A DNA stretch of 64,000 bases. It comes from Harmonia axyridis. Taxonomy: Eukaryota; Arthropoda; Insecta; Coleoptera; Coccinellidae. How positions within the stretch are numbered: position 1 is the first letter of the stretch; each line of letters opens with the position of its first letter. The notes below the pieces were generated by a model. The model had not been told where the DNA came from and did not search any database. It saw only the letters and a list, made by a program, of their open reading frames with translations. Position numbers and translations under genes: made by a program. Where the stretch lies: the NCBI RefSeq assembly GCF_914767665.1, contig NC_059504.1, positions 27,320,001 through 27,384,000 of the forward strand. The letters are read 5' to 3'. Shown here piece after piece: positions 26,801 through 38,800 of this stretch.

Positions 26801-29800
26801 CTCAAATAATCAATTCAAATTTATTATGCGTGGAAACAATTGTTACAATTATAATAAAAATTGTAGGAAAAAAAGAGTAGTCAGTATGGTTACAGAATGG
26901 CGAATGCGCCAAACGGAGTGTAACGTTTCAGAATGGAATTATTAATCTTCTCACTCCGATTGAATCAAATGGATCAAGTACTCAGCATGGTCATTTATAA
27001 TTTCATAAAACAAGTCCAGAAGGTACCGATATTCTTCCACGAGTTCAACAGTTTTTGAATGAACGAGTGTTAGAATGAACCTTCTCTACACCTACATTAT
27101 TTTCACTAATTTTCATTAAGATTAATGAAATATTTCCATCCACATCGAGAAAGGTTGGTTGGCAGAATAGTTTTCTGTATCAAAAAGGACTAGGTGGCAG
27201 CCAAATGGAAAATTTTTCACCTGTTAATTTTTCAGAATTTTACGTTTTTTGTAGAATATGACCTTCTGAACAAGAAAGACAATGGGTCCAACTCAATCAT
27301 ATGTTTTCGAGTATACAGAGTGATGAAGTTGGAAACTCTCATTTCTTTGAAGTGACATATCTCGTAGGACAACATCTTGAATGAAACACTTTTGGGCGAC
27401 AAATATTGCTTGCCCCTAAGATAATAATTTGAGACTAGTTTTTTATGAAAATTATCGTTAGATACGGGGTGAGTCAAACATTATTCAAAATGAGATTCGT
27501 ACAGTTCATTCATCCTGTACATTCGTTCAGTTCAATTCATCCTGTAAGTAATTGAAAAAGAAGTCCGTGGAATCTTCCAATTTTTTGTAATTAATCTTGA
27601 TTCAAGTACATTATTATAATGTCAAACAGTATTGGTTTTGCTATGACCAGTTTCTGAGATACAATTAGGTGGCCCAAGAGGGAATGTTCCAAACTCTGAA
27701 TCCTTACGACTGTGAAGGTCAGTAGTCCAGGCCAATGACAGAAAAAAAATCTAATTTTGGTAGACCAGCGCCTAACCGTTAGATTTAAGGTGAAAAATCA
27801 GCAATTCTCTGGCTTAAAACCATCAAATCTCTCAGCTTCTGAAAAGGCTTGCACTCGCACAATCCAATCTGATCCAAGTTCAGAAATATTTGAAACTATC
27901 GATCACAATTTGAAAGTTACGAAAACAAAGTTATTTTCCTGAATTCATTGAAAAATTTAACATATTTATCAACTCCATCCAACGCCTCAGTGTTGTAAAT
28001 AAAGAAAAACCATCAGCTTATTCTGTTTATAAATGGTCAAAGCCATAGCAAGAGTAATAATCGAAAAATTGTTTTAATATCAAGCAGATAGCTGCAAATT
28101 ATGATTTATTTTTCATTTAAACTAATCCCCTAAAACAGTGTTATAAGGAACAAGGCAACCTTCAGCTGAAATTTATGTATTACAATAGCTAAGTGAATTT
28201 GATGCTACTGAGCTGATTTTATTAAGGTGTTATGATTAATCTGAGGAATATTGTAGATTCCATGTTTCAATATTGAATCAATTAACTACGTCGTTCATAG
28301 AGTATGGAATGCTGGTTGAATAGATATAGCCTGATTTAATAGAAATTTCAGGATGTCAATATGTAATGAACTCATGCTTGAGCTGGTTACATTATTCATG
28401 TGTTAAGAACCTAATCGAAATATCATGTACTGCAAAATGGCGAGCAGATTCTCATTAATTCCAATAAACAATACTTTTACTCGGGTATAATATTTTTATG
28501 ATTTGAACTGTTACTAGAATAAAATTTTTAGAAGGAACTAGCTAAACCAACAAGTTAATGTGTATTTCTAAGGGGTGTTATGAAAATAAATAGAGAATGA
28601 GAGAATCGCGTACAGGCTCTAAAGCCTCTGAGATTAATGTTTATGAAATTAATTAAGGTTTTACCACTGAAGTGCTTTGTAGACTTTTTTCTTCTATTCA
28701 GAAATCATTATATTTATTCTTTCAGATATTCATACCAAACTTTCCTTCTTATATTGAAAATTTTCATAAGTTTCCCACTAATAAATTAATATTTGTGTGC
28801 AATTTTATATTTTAGGCAGTAATGAATGGAACATTTTATTCAATCTCTCAGATATTTACACCAAACTTGCAATCTTGTTTGAAAAATGCTCAGAAGTTTC
28901 TCATAAATGAATTAATATTTGGATCTACAATATGCAAATTTTTTAAACAACAATGCAAGTTTTGTGTAAATATTTGAGCGATTAAATATAATATTCCATT
29001 CATTTATTCGTGAATTACATAATTGTAAAGAAAATATTAATTTATTTGTGAGAAACTTATGAAAATTTTTATGTAACAAGGCAAGTTTGGTATGAAAATC
29101 TGAAAGAATGAATATAATGCTTCGTTTATTCCTCCCTAGAATATATACTATTACAATCAACATTGAGTCAACAGCTAGCAATAAATATTTTGTTGAAGAG
29201 AAAGAAATATATTGTTTGCCAATTGTTAAGATAAACAATATTGTACATGAACTTACGTAAGTTCGGCCCTATTCAAAGCAGATATTTCTTTGGTACTAAT
29301 ATATTTTATTGAATACAAATAAACGTTTCTCTCAGTGTATGATAAAATAAACTACATTATTATTATTATTATTACATCCAAATCGATTATCAAATGTGAT
29401 CTATAAATTTCATGGTAACCTCAATAACTATAAATAATACAACAAAAGATTAATTAGACATATTTTCGCATTTTTTTTCCATTATTATAACTGTATAGCC
29501 GAGACCATATTAGAGGGACCACGTGAATAAGACGAATGCTTTGATCTGTCATCAATTTGAAATATAAAAAGCATTTTTCAAACAGCATGATTCATTGTTA
29601 TACAGTTTAAAGTCCAGCCGGATGTTTCCATAAGAAAAAGTCTTTCTGGGAACGATCAAATCAAATCAATTTTGATTTGAAGCCGGCCATCCTCTGATCG
29701 TTGGTGTACGATCACCTTGATGTAAAGGGTTTTTCAACAAGAACTTTGTTTTTAAAAATGGTCACACCAGAACTATACGTGACAGTTTTAACATTTGGTT

Positions 29801-32800
29801 TTTTTGAAATATCTACAGATGCCCCCCGTAAATATGCGACAAACGGTTACCATGAACGGGGTCATCATAGAGGACTCGTATCAAGGAAATTCAATCGCCT
29901 GAGTGCCTTTGTTTGGGATATACAGTGTGATGTTCATCTTATGAGTAAAATTTCACATTTCAATAACTCTTTCACTAATCGACCGAATAATTTCAAATTT
30001 TGAAGTTTTGTCACCCTTTACTATCGCCTTCCTTCAAGTTTGCTGAAGTCGAGTAAATCAGATCCGGACTAGGAAAATTCCAAGTATAACCGTGGCAAAC
30101 AGAGATGTAGAATTTTTATTATGAATTAATTCTTTGTGGTTACCAAAACGAAGAAAATCGTTCAATGCGATCCAATATTCAGGAAAATAAAAAAAAGTCT
30201 GAAATTTTCCTAGTCCGGATCTGATTTATTCGATTTCGGAAATATTGAAGGAATGCGCTATAAAAGATTGACAAAACTTCAAATTTTGAAATTATTCGGT
30301 CAATTAGTCAAAGAGTTATTGAACTGTGAAATTTCACTCATGAGATGAATATCACCTTGTGAAGGGTGTTTTTTTCAGAACTATAGAACTTTAAAAAGAA
30401 ATAAAACAACGATGGATTATTCGATTGACATGAATTTTATTTATCCGCAAGAAAATCTTGTGGCATTACTTTAAATATGATTTCTGGCATATGACCGCCA
30501 CGGCTGGCTCGGATGTAGTTCAATCTGGACGTACAATTTTCGATGTTTTTTTCCAACATTTGTGGCCGTATATCGGCAATAACACGGCGAATGTTGTCTT
30601 GTCGAAGGTTTATGGCTTATCGGCATAGAACCAATGACTTCACATAGCCCCACAGAAAGTAGTCTAGCGGTGTTGAATCACAAGATCTTGGAGGTCAATT
30701 CACTGGTCCAAAACGTGAAATTAGGCGGTCACCAAACGTATCTTTCAATAAATCGATTGTGGCACGAGCTGTGTGACATGTTGCACCGTCTTGTTGGAAC
30801 CACAGCTCCTGGACATCATGGTTGTTCAATTCAGGAATGAAAAAGTTAGTAATCATGGCTCTATACCGATCACCATTGACTGTAACGTTCTGGCCATCAT
30901 CGTTTTTGAAGAAGTACGGACCAATGTGCCCATAAAGCGCACCAAACAGTCAGTTTTTCTGGATGTAACGGTGTTTCGACACACACTTGAGGATTAGCTT
31001 CACTCCAAATGCGGCAGTTTTGTTTGTTGACGTAGCCATTCAACCAGAAGTGCGCTTCATCGCTAAACAAAATAAAATGAACGTAGTGCGCGATACGTAT
31101 TCCACACAGAACCATTATTTCTGAAATAAAATTGCACTATTTGCAAGCGTTGTTCAGGCCTGAGTCTATTCATGATGAATTGCCAAACCAAACTGAGAAT
31201 GAATAACTTGACAGCTGTTGAATCGGTCGCCATCTTGAACAGTAATGCCAACTTAAAGTTATATACCTCGAAAAAAAACATTATTCAACATAATAATGGA
31301 CGATATAATAGAAGATTTGAAGAATACAGCAAGAGGATACAAGCTAACAACCGGTGAAATAAAGATAATCTGCTACGCCGACGATGCAGTAATTGTGGCT
31401 GAGAGCGAAGACGATCTACAGAGGCTCTTGTTTAAATTTTACACAAAGGCAACAAAATTGAACATGGAAATATCTACTACAAAAACTAAATCACTCGTTG
31501 TTTCAAAGGAACTAATTAGATGTAAACTTGTAGTTGAGGACCGACCAATAGAACAGGTTATGAGGGTTGCATATTTGAGCGTGCAGATCTCGTCTAATCA
31601 GGACAGAACTGGGAAAATTAAAGACCAAGCAAATAAGGCGGCAAGAATTTCGGGTGCTCTTAAAGACATTGTGTGGAACAACAAACACATGCGCAATCAA
31701 ACCAAGGTCAGAATATATAAAACTATTATGAGACCAATTATGACATACGGTATCGAAACAAGAGCCGATACTAAAGTAATGAAGAACGCACTGCGAACTG
31801 CCGAGATGAAGGTGCTCAGAAACGTCCTAGGCCTCACATTACGAGACAAAAGAAGAAATGAAGATATTCCCAGCGAATGTGAAGTTCCGGATGTAGTCCG
31901 ATGGGGTCGCAATAGGCGAAGATTATGGAATGCCCACGCGGAAAGAATGGGCGATGGAAGAATTGCGAAGATTGTGAGAGACGGAACACCGGGAACGCGC
32001 AGACCGTTGGGGAGACCACCAAAACGATGGAGAGACTCATGGACTTCGATCTCACAGGAGGCATAATAATTGGAGAATACAAGCCACGGCTTAAAATATG
32101 AAGAAGAAGAAGAAGAAAAAAAACACCCGTTATATCCCAAATGAAGGCACTCAGGCGATTGAAACCTCTTGATACGAGGCCTCCATGATAACCTTCATTC
32201 ATGGTATCCATTTGTCGCATTCTTCCTTATATAATAGTAGAAGCTTGGTCAATAATTGTTACAATGAATTCTATTTCACTCGAAAAGCGAATTGAATTAA
32301 CAAAAATGCTTCATGAAAAATGCGGATCTGTAAAATTTACATTTCCTAAAATTTAACATGATCGTCCTTCTGAGACTGTTATCAAGAATTTGGCCAATGA
32401 ATTTGAGTCGATATGGTACCTCAGTACCTAATGCGTCATCCCCAACATGTATTCCATCAGGTATTTCAAGGGAAAACATTGCTGCCTTGAGCCACAGTTT
32501 GCAGAAGAGCCGAATTTGTCTATTCCTCGAAGTTCTCAACAATTGAAGTTATCTACAACAACCACATGGCGAATTGTGCATAAGATTTTGGCTTCAAAGT
32601 CTTACAAGGTGCCGATAGATCGTTCATATTGCTCAATTCATTCAAAAAACTCCTTGTTTTTTCTGGAAAAATCTTTTTTCAGACGAAGTACATTTTCTTT
32701 GTCAGATTACGTCATCGAGCAAAATTGTGGCATTTCGACTTTTAAAATAAAAGATATTTTGTTGAGAAGCATTTAGATGCTGAACGTGTCACTTTTTTTC

Positions 32801-35800
32801 AAAAATTTTGCTGAAATCTACGGAAATGCTGCTTACCCATCAGATATGTCAACAAATCAATTTTGGCCTAATATTGATAATATGTGCTTATGATGATTCA
32901 ATTTCCTACTGAAAATATTTGGGAATTTTAATGAATTAAAAACGTTCAAAAAAGCTATATTATTATTGATAGTTGAACGTGAACCTTACACACTTTTGGA
33001 ATTTAGAAACTACTTCTGTGGATTATAAGTTGAGGTTATTATGAAGAAATTTTAATATGCATTGTGTTATGTTCTAGTAATAAATAAAAATTACATATTG
33101 CATCAAGTTTATAATGAGTTTGTTACGTACAATTCTGGAAAAAAAAAATTATTAATATGGATATGACTAACATGTAGTTACAACAAAACGATGCCGCAAG
33201 TAACACAGCCGCTGAAACAAAGAATTTATTGCAAACCCAATTTCCCGATAGCATAATTTCACGAAATTCAGCCGTTAAGTGACTATAGTTCGATCATGTA
33301 ATTTAAAACCGCTGGATTATTGATTATGGGGTTATGTTGAAGACAAAGTCTATAGGGAGCCAATCGATTGCAGCCGCAAAATTCAAAATTCGTGAAGTGA
33401 TTAATAAAGTAGACCCACCATTCTATCAAAAAGTGATTATATAATAATAATAATAATAGTTTATTTTACCCAATAGGAAATTTCCCAATAACAGGGTAAC
33501 ATATTGACAATGAATAATATGAACAATTATTCAAACAAAATTACATATTCAATGATACAACAATAAACAATAACCGCCCCGAACTAAAAAAACAAATTAA
33601 ACTTAAGTTCATCAGCAGCCCTGCACAATCGATAGACCGGAGCTTGCTCAAGTATGTTAGTCCGAGGTTTAGGGAGTCGAAAAGTTGTGGTCCTCGCTTC
33701 AATTCTTGGTACATTATATACTTAATCCTGATTCACAAAACAAAGTTCTTTTTAAAAAACCCTGTATAAGAAAAAAAATGATAAACCATAGCGTAAAATG
33801 AGCAGTATTTATGATTAAGGCCTTCGTTCTGAATACCAACCGAACAAAATTGTGTTAACAGATTAGAAGCGTCTTTTACTTGTTGCCACAGACTTTGAAC
33901 CAGGCAGAAACGGTATGAAAGAGGGCGGCGCACTGAATCGTGTGAACTTCCACGCCACATTCTGACGGAAATCAGAATTTATGCAGACGCCGATTCCGGA
34001 CTGAGGCACTACGATAAATCAGGAATGCGGGATTCCGGGACCCTTCCTAACCCTTCGAAAAGGGGGTTATTGACGTTATTGTTTCCTTATTCTTCTATTC
34101 CTTCAGATGAAGAAGAATTTGGCGCCTTATCCAACGAACGTACGGATGATGTGATATGGTCCAGGGAAACATAGGGTTTTTTTGCAGATATATTCACGTT
34201 GTCGAAACCCTTCTGGAATACTTTCATCGATAAATATTCAAGTTAGATTGGTTCAAAACAAGTTCGGAAGGACTGAATTTCGATATACATATAATTACGT
34301 AATATAGCCCCATTCTGATCATATGATATGTTTCACGAAGACGTATTGTCGATTTAGCTATTCAGTCTTTTGTTTAAAATTTGTCTTAGAATCATACCAC
34401 TTTTATTAGAAATAAGAATAAGAGTTTATAAATACTAAAATTTTGTTTTGGTAGCGAGTCAATTAGATTCAAATAGTTAATTAAGCTTCTGTATTCTTTA
34501 TAGACAAAGTGTTTTTTGAAAACAAAGCTTTCCATGTCAAATTCATAATTTTTTACATACAATGATTTCGGAATAGGAATGCAATTTCAACATATTTTTC
34601 TTTTGCAAATCAACGAAAATTTATTCGGAACCGTTCAAGAAAAGCAATGAAGTATTCAATAAAATACTGGAGGGTTAGATATACTGTCTTTCTAGCCATG
34701 GTCAAGTCAGTTCTGTACTTTAAGTTCGGCCCACAACTGTGGAGGTAGTGTTTTCTCGGTTGTAACTGGAAGCTGGATATATCAGAACAGGTTGTTCTTT
34801 GAGCTTTGAGAATCTTTTCTTTTGCAGTGAGACTATTAGCCTTTTACTGCTCTATTTCAATGTAATTCAACTCCAGTGAAGTATTCATTTTATTTATTTC
34901 CTTCAAACAATTCAGCGCATGTACTTGACCCCGTCAAGTGCAGGCGCTGAAGCGGAATGCAATTCACTCTCACACAAAGATTCATCGAATACTTAAATAA
35001 TATACTAGCTATACTTTTATATAGGGTGTTTCAAGTTCGAACGCCTATTAGACGTTTCTGGAGAACGAGGCCCGATTGGAATCTGAAAATACGGAATATG
35101 ACTTGATGCCTTATTCAGCTGGAATATTTTCGAAGCTCCGGAACTTCCGGTTATACCAGAAATAAAATAGTAATTTACGTAACAAGTCCGAAAAATAGGG
35201 TTTTTTTGGACGAATAGACAAAATTCCAGGACGAGCGTAAGCGAGTCCTGGAAATCTGGGAGTCCAAAAAAATTATTTTCGGGCGTGTTGCGTACAATAT
35301 TTTTTGGGCAACCGTGTAGAATAACACTATAGCTGCTGCTTTCCATATTTTATTGCGATTGCGATCAAAAAACATGCAAATTTTTGACAACTATAATAAT
35401 TTCATATGAACTGTCAGCCGTTAACTCGGTTGCTTTGGTAATGTTCAACTGCATTTATTAAAAATATACCTACCAAGATTTTCATATTTACAATGACACG
35501 AACGACGTGATTCTTTTCCGGCCTAGTCCGGGAAGTACGTACTTTCCGGACTAGGCCGGGAAATGCTACTTTCCCAGAGAAAAAGCGTCCGGAAAGTGAG
35601 CACTTTCCGGACGGTTGCCGAAAAAATCTTTTTTTTTCATTTTATGTTTTAGATATTATTAAGATTTCCATTCTCAACTACTCCTGCGTCAGTCCTTATA
35701 GTTTTCAAATTATTTAACTTGAGAAATATCATCACAGGGTGTTTCAAATATTGTGCCAAAAATTGTGAACAAAATTCGATCATAACTTTCGATTTTCAAA

Positions 35801-38800
35801 TTAGAACCCTATTTTTTATGATTGCGTTGGATCAACGGAGAAAAATAAGGCTAATGTCGGAACATGATTATGCTCCCAAATTCAATAATTCAAGACAAGA
35901 ACAATGTCGTATTCCGAATTTTCAGATTTCAAATAGGTCCCGTTCTCCAGAAACGTCTAATAGGCAGTCCAACTTGAAACACTCTGTATACAGTATAAAA
36001 TTTTGCATGAAATTTAAAATTGTCGCTTCAAATAGAAATGCAACCTTTTCGTTCCATCGAACCTCCAGTTTTGGAACTATAAAGAAATCAACATTTGGAA
36101 CGATCATAAGGCTTCCCTAGTTAGATTTTGTCCGTGGCATCTAAAATCCGAACTTACTATATTTCACCAACCTTAATGTTCGAGATCATTCCCGATCGAA
36201 AATAAAAATTTACAGCCATCGTGACCAATGACGGGAAATTTGTTTAGAAATGAGTGCACAAAAAGTGGTCTCACAACACAACTATATCTGACTTTTCATT
36301 AAAGCGAAGACTATTCAATGAATATGAAAAATTAATATAAACCAGTCAAAGACAATAATTGTAGAATAACTTTACTCACCAAAAACGAGCATGCTCTTCG
36401 TCCTTATATCCTCACTTTGGAGGGAAGACACAGAGCACGTGTAGTTTCCTGAAAGGTCAGGCTGAGCCTCCAAAATATGAAGCGCTCTATATAACCTGTT
36501 AGCATCAGGAGCTGCCACATTCTTAATATTCAAACGATCTTTCAACACTCCGAGTACTTGAGGTCGGTTGTTGGAGGCTGAAAATATTCATAGAATATCA
36601 ATATTTATTTTTTCTCATTTTGAATTTCGAAATGAATCTCTGTGTAAGTGTATCTTCATCAACCTAAAGTGTTTGTTTATTATTAAATTATAGAAAACAT
36701 CAAATCTTATTTAGATACCCAGTACTCAGTTGAAGAAAACAAAGACACGAAGATTCTTATACAGGGCAATATTCTTTGTAGATGTAATATTATCATAACT
36801 TCCTTATGTGTTACATGACTAGGCCACAACAACATATACGAATGTTCAATATGCCGCCTCAAAAAACACATTGCAAGACATTTAACTTGATATCGATAAT
36901 AAATATTCAAAAATGAACAAAGTTACCCCCAAATGTATATTAACTTTGTAGCTGGCTCAAACCCGCTTCAGAGCTGAGAACTCATAATTAACATGAAAAC
37001 GATAAATACTTCTTAACCCTTAAGTGGAAACGTGAAATTTCAGATCACATCAGGTAACGTACCATCTGTGAGACTACGAACTTTTGCGAAGAAAAGCAAT
37101 TGAACAATTTTTATTTGTTTCTCCTTGAAAATTGTTACAACAAAGGGATAAATGCCATCGTGTTGGATGAAGTTTTTGTGATTATGTTTTCTTCATGACA
37201 TTATGTTACTCTACAGTTTAATTGAGTATTATATCATAACAATTCAAACGATCATGATGAAATCTTGAAAACATTACATCTTTACGAATTTGCATATTCG
37301 CGTAAGAGTTTCTGACTTCACTGTTGTGATTTTCATTTCATTTCATGTAGGTTTTTTTTGGGATTGTATTTTGATAGTCTTAAAAATATGCACTCCAATT
37401 ATTGAGTAATAGTTAATCTTTTCTTCACCTGGAATCCACTGATAAACCAATGTCCTATTATTTCTATTCAAGTACCATTTCACGACCAAATCCTGCTCGG
37501 AATCTTCTACGCTAAAATCACAGTCCAACACAACAGAAGTCCGATGTTTGATAACTTCAGGCACATGTAGATCGTTTATTCTCACACACGATGAAATTGA
37601 AATTGTACCTGAAAAAAAATAGATTTATTATTTTCCATATATTATATGCATCATATGGTAGGTATCTCCAACACATCACAAAATAAATAATTAAGGGGAA
37701 ATTCGTGAGAAAGAATAAAATTACCATCATTTACTTTCAATATTTATAATTAATAAATGATCAGATAGAATTCCTAATTCTTCAAAATGTTCTCATGGCT
37801 AACGGACTATCAATGGGTTATTCACTTAGCGGGGTTCTCGCAGATGCCTACATGAACTTTGTAGAAAAACAAATTATCTACCCCTGAGTGAATTTATAGT
37901 ATTCTGGAGAAGGTAAGTGGACGATGTTTTTTGTATTTGGTCCGGCAACGAAAGAGACCTAGATTTATTCTTAAAAATTTTGAATAGTCAGTTCAATATA
38001 AAACTCACTTTGGAAAAAGCCATTGACAACACCCTCAACTTCGAGTTCAATATTTACAGAAAACCTACAAGCACTGACTTTATTATTCCTTATGACTCTC
38101 ATCATCCTTCACATATAAAAAAGCAGCATTCAACTTCCTGATACAAAGACTGAATGCTACAACTTCATCAGTTGAAAATTATAAAAAAGAACTTGAAACT
38201 ATTTACGAAATTGGCCTGAATAATAAATATCCAAAAACTTATATAGATAAAATATTAAAACAAAAAAAGAAAAACGAATTGATTGATAAAAAGTTCTCCC
38301 CTAATCATAGATAGCATAACTCTCAATTATATCTCCATCCCCTTTTGTCAAAGCCTCAATTACAATATCAACTCAATCCTACAATATAACTACTACGTTA
38401 CTAATAAAGGAGGTAATACTCTTAATATCCTAATTAACAACAAACCAAAAATAAAAACAGAACAAAAAAGTGGAGTCTATAGGATTGAATGTGAAGATTG
38501 TCAGGCTTATTATGTTGGTATGACTACACGCGCTGCTAATATAAGATTCTCCGAACACATGAAGCATAAACCTCCATCAGCATTAGGAAACCACCTCATT
38601 AATAACAACCATAAAACTTCAATTCAAAATCTCAGTATTCTTCACCACGAAAGGAATTGTTATCGATTAACCCTTTTAGAACAATTAGAAATATAATATT
38701 TTCAAGACGTTCATTTAGAGACTACAGCCAGAAAAAGAACAATTTTATCTCTATGTTTGTATATATTTCTATACGGTTCAGACTTGACGCATGCCTGTGT

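Larger units (their letters stand above)
30362..32129 (-). mobile_element. Mariner-like transposon, internally deleted copy 2
   Basis: The ends are GGGTGTTTTTTTCAG at 30363 and, in reverse complement, GGGTGTTTTTTTTCGAGG near 32128. On the minus strand the transposase starts MNRLRPEQRLQIVQFYFRNN near 31175, jumps to HFILFSDEAHFWLNG near 31085, and runs through NKQNCRIWSEANP, ELWFQQDGATCHTAR and RSCDSTPLDYFLWGYVKS to MPEIIFK near 30470. The central part (second helix-turn-helix and linker) is deleted and the rest has frameshifts. A LINE sits inside the terminal repeat. Confidence 0.8.
29834..32221. repeat. Inverted repeat flanking the MITE/mariner/LINE nest
   Basis: 29834-29931 (GCGACAAACGG to TTTGGGATATA) is the near reverse complement of 32130-32221 (TATATCCC to TGTCGC). 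Arms are about 95 bp. The mariner copy with its LINE, plus a MITE, lie between them, as if the mariner entered near the centre of an older fold-back element. Confidence 0.55.
35021..35995. mobile_element. DNA element with about 85-bp terminal inverted repeats
   Basis: AGGGTGTTTCAAGTTCGAAC at the left pairs with the right end (GTCCAACTTGAAACACTCTG); inside, CGCCTATTAGACGTTTCTGG and GAGAACG match their counterparts. The interior includes GAGCGTAAGCGAG and two strong palindromes (35514-35613). No transposase recognised. Confidence 0.65.

Noticed and set aside
31697..32220. Two long minus-strand ORFs opposite the RTE-like RT
   Set aside because: Antisense shadows of the RT frame joined to repeat sequence.
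35719..36120. 133-codon plus-strand ORF
   Set aside because: It crosses the terminal repeat of the element at 35021-35995 and has no domain.
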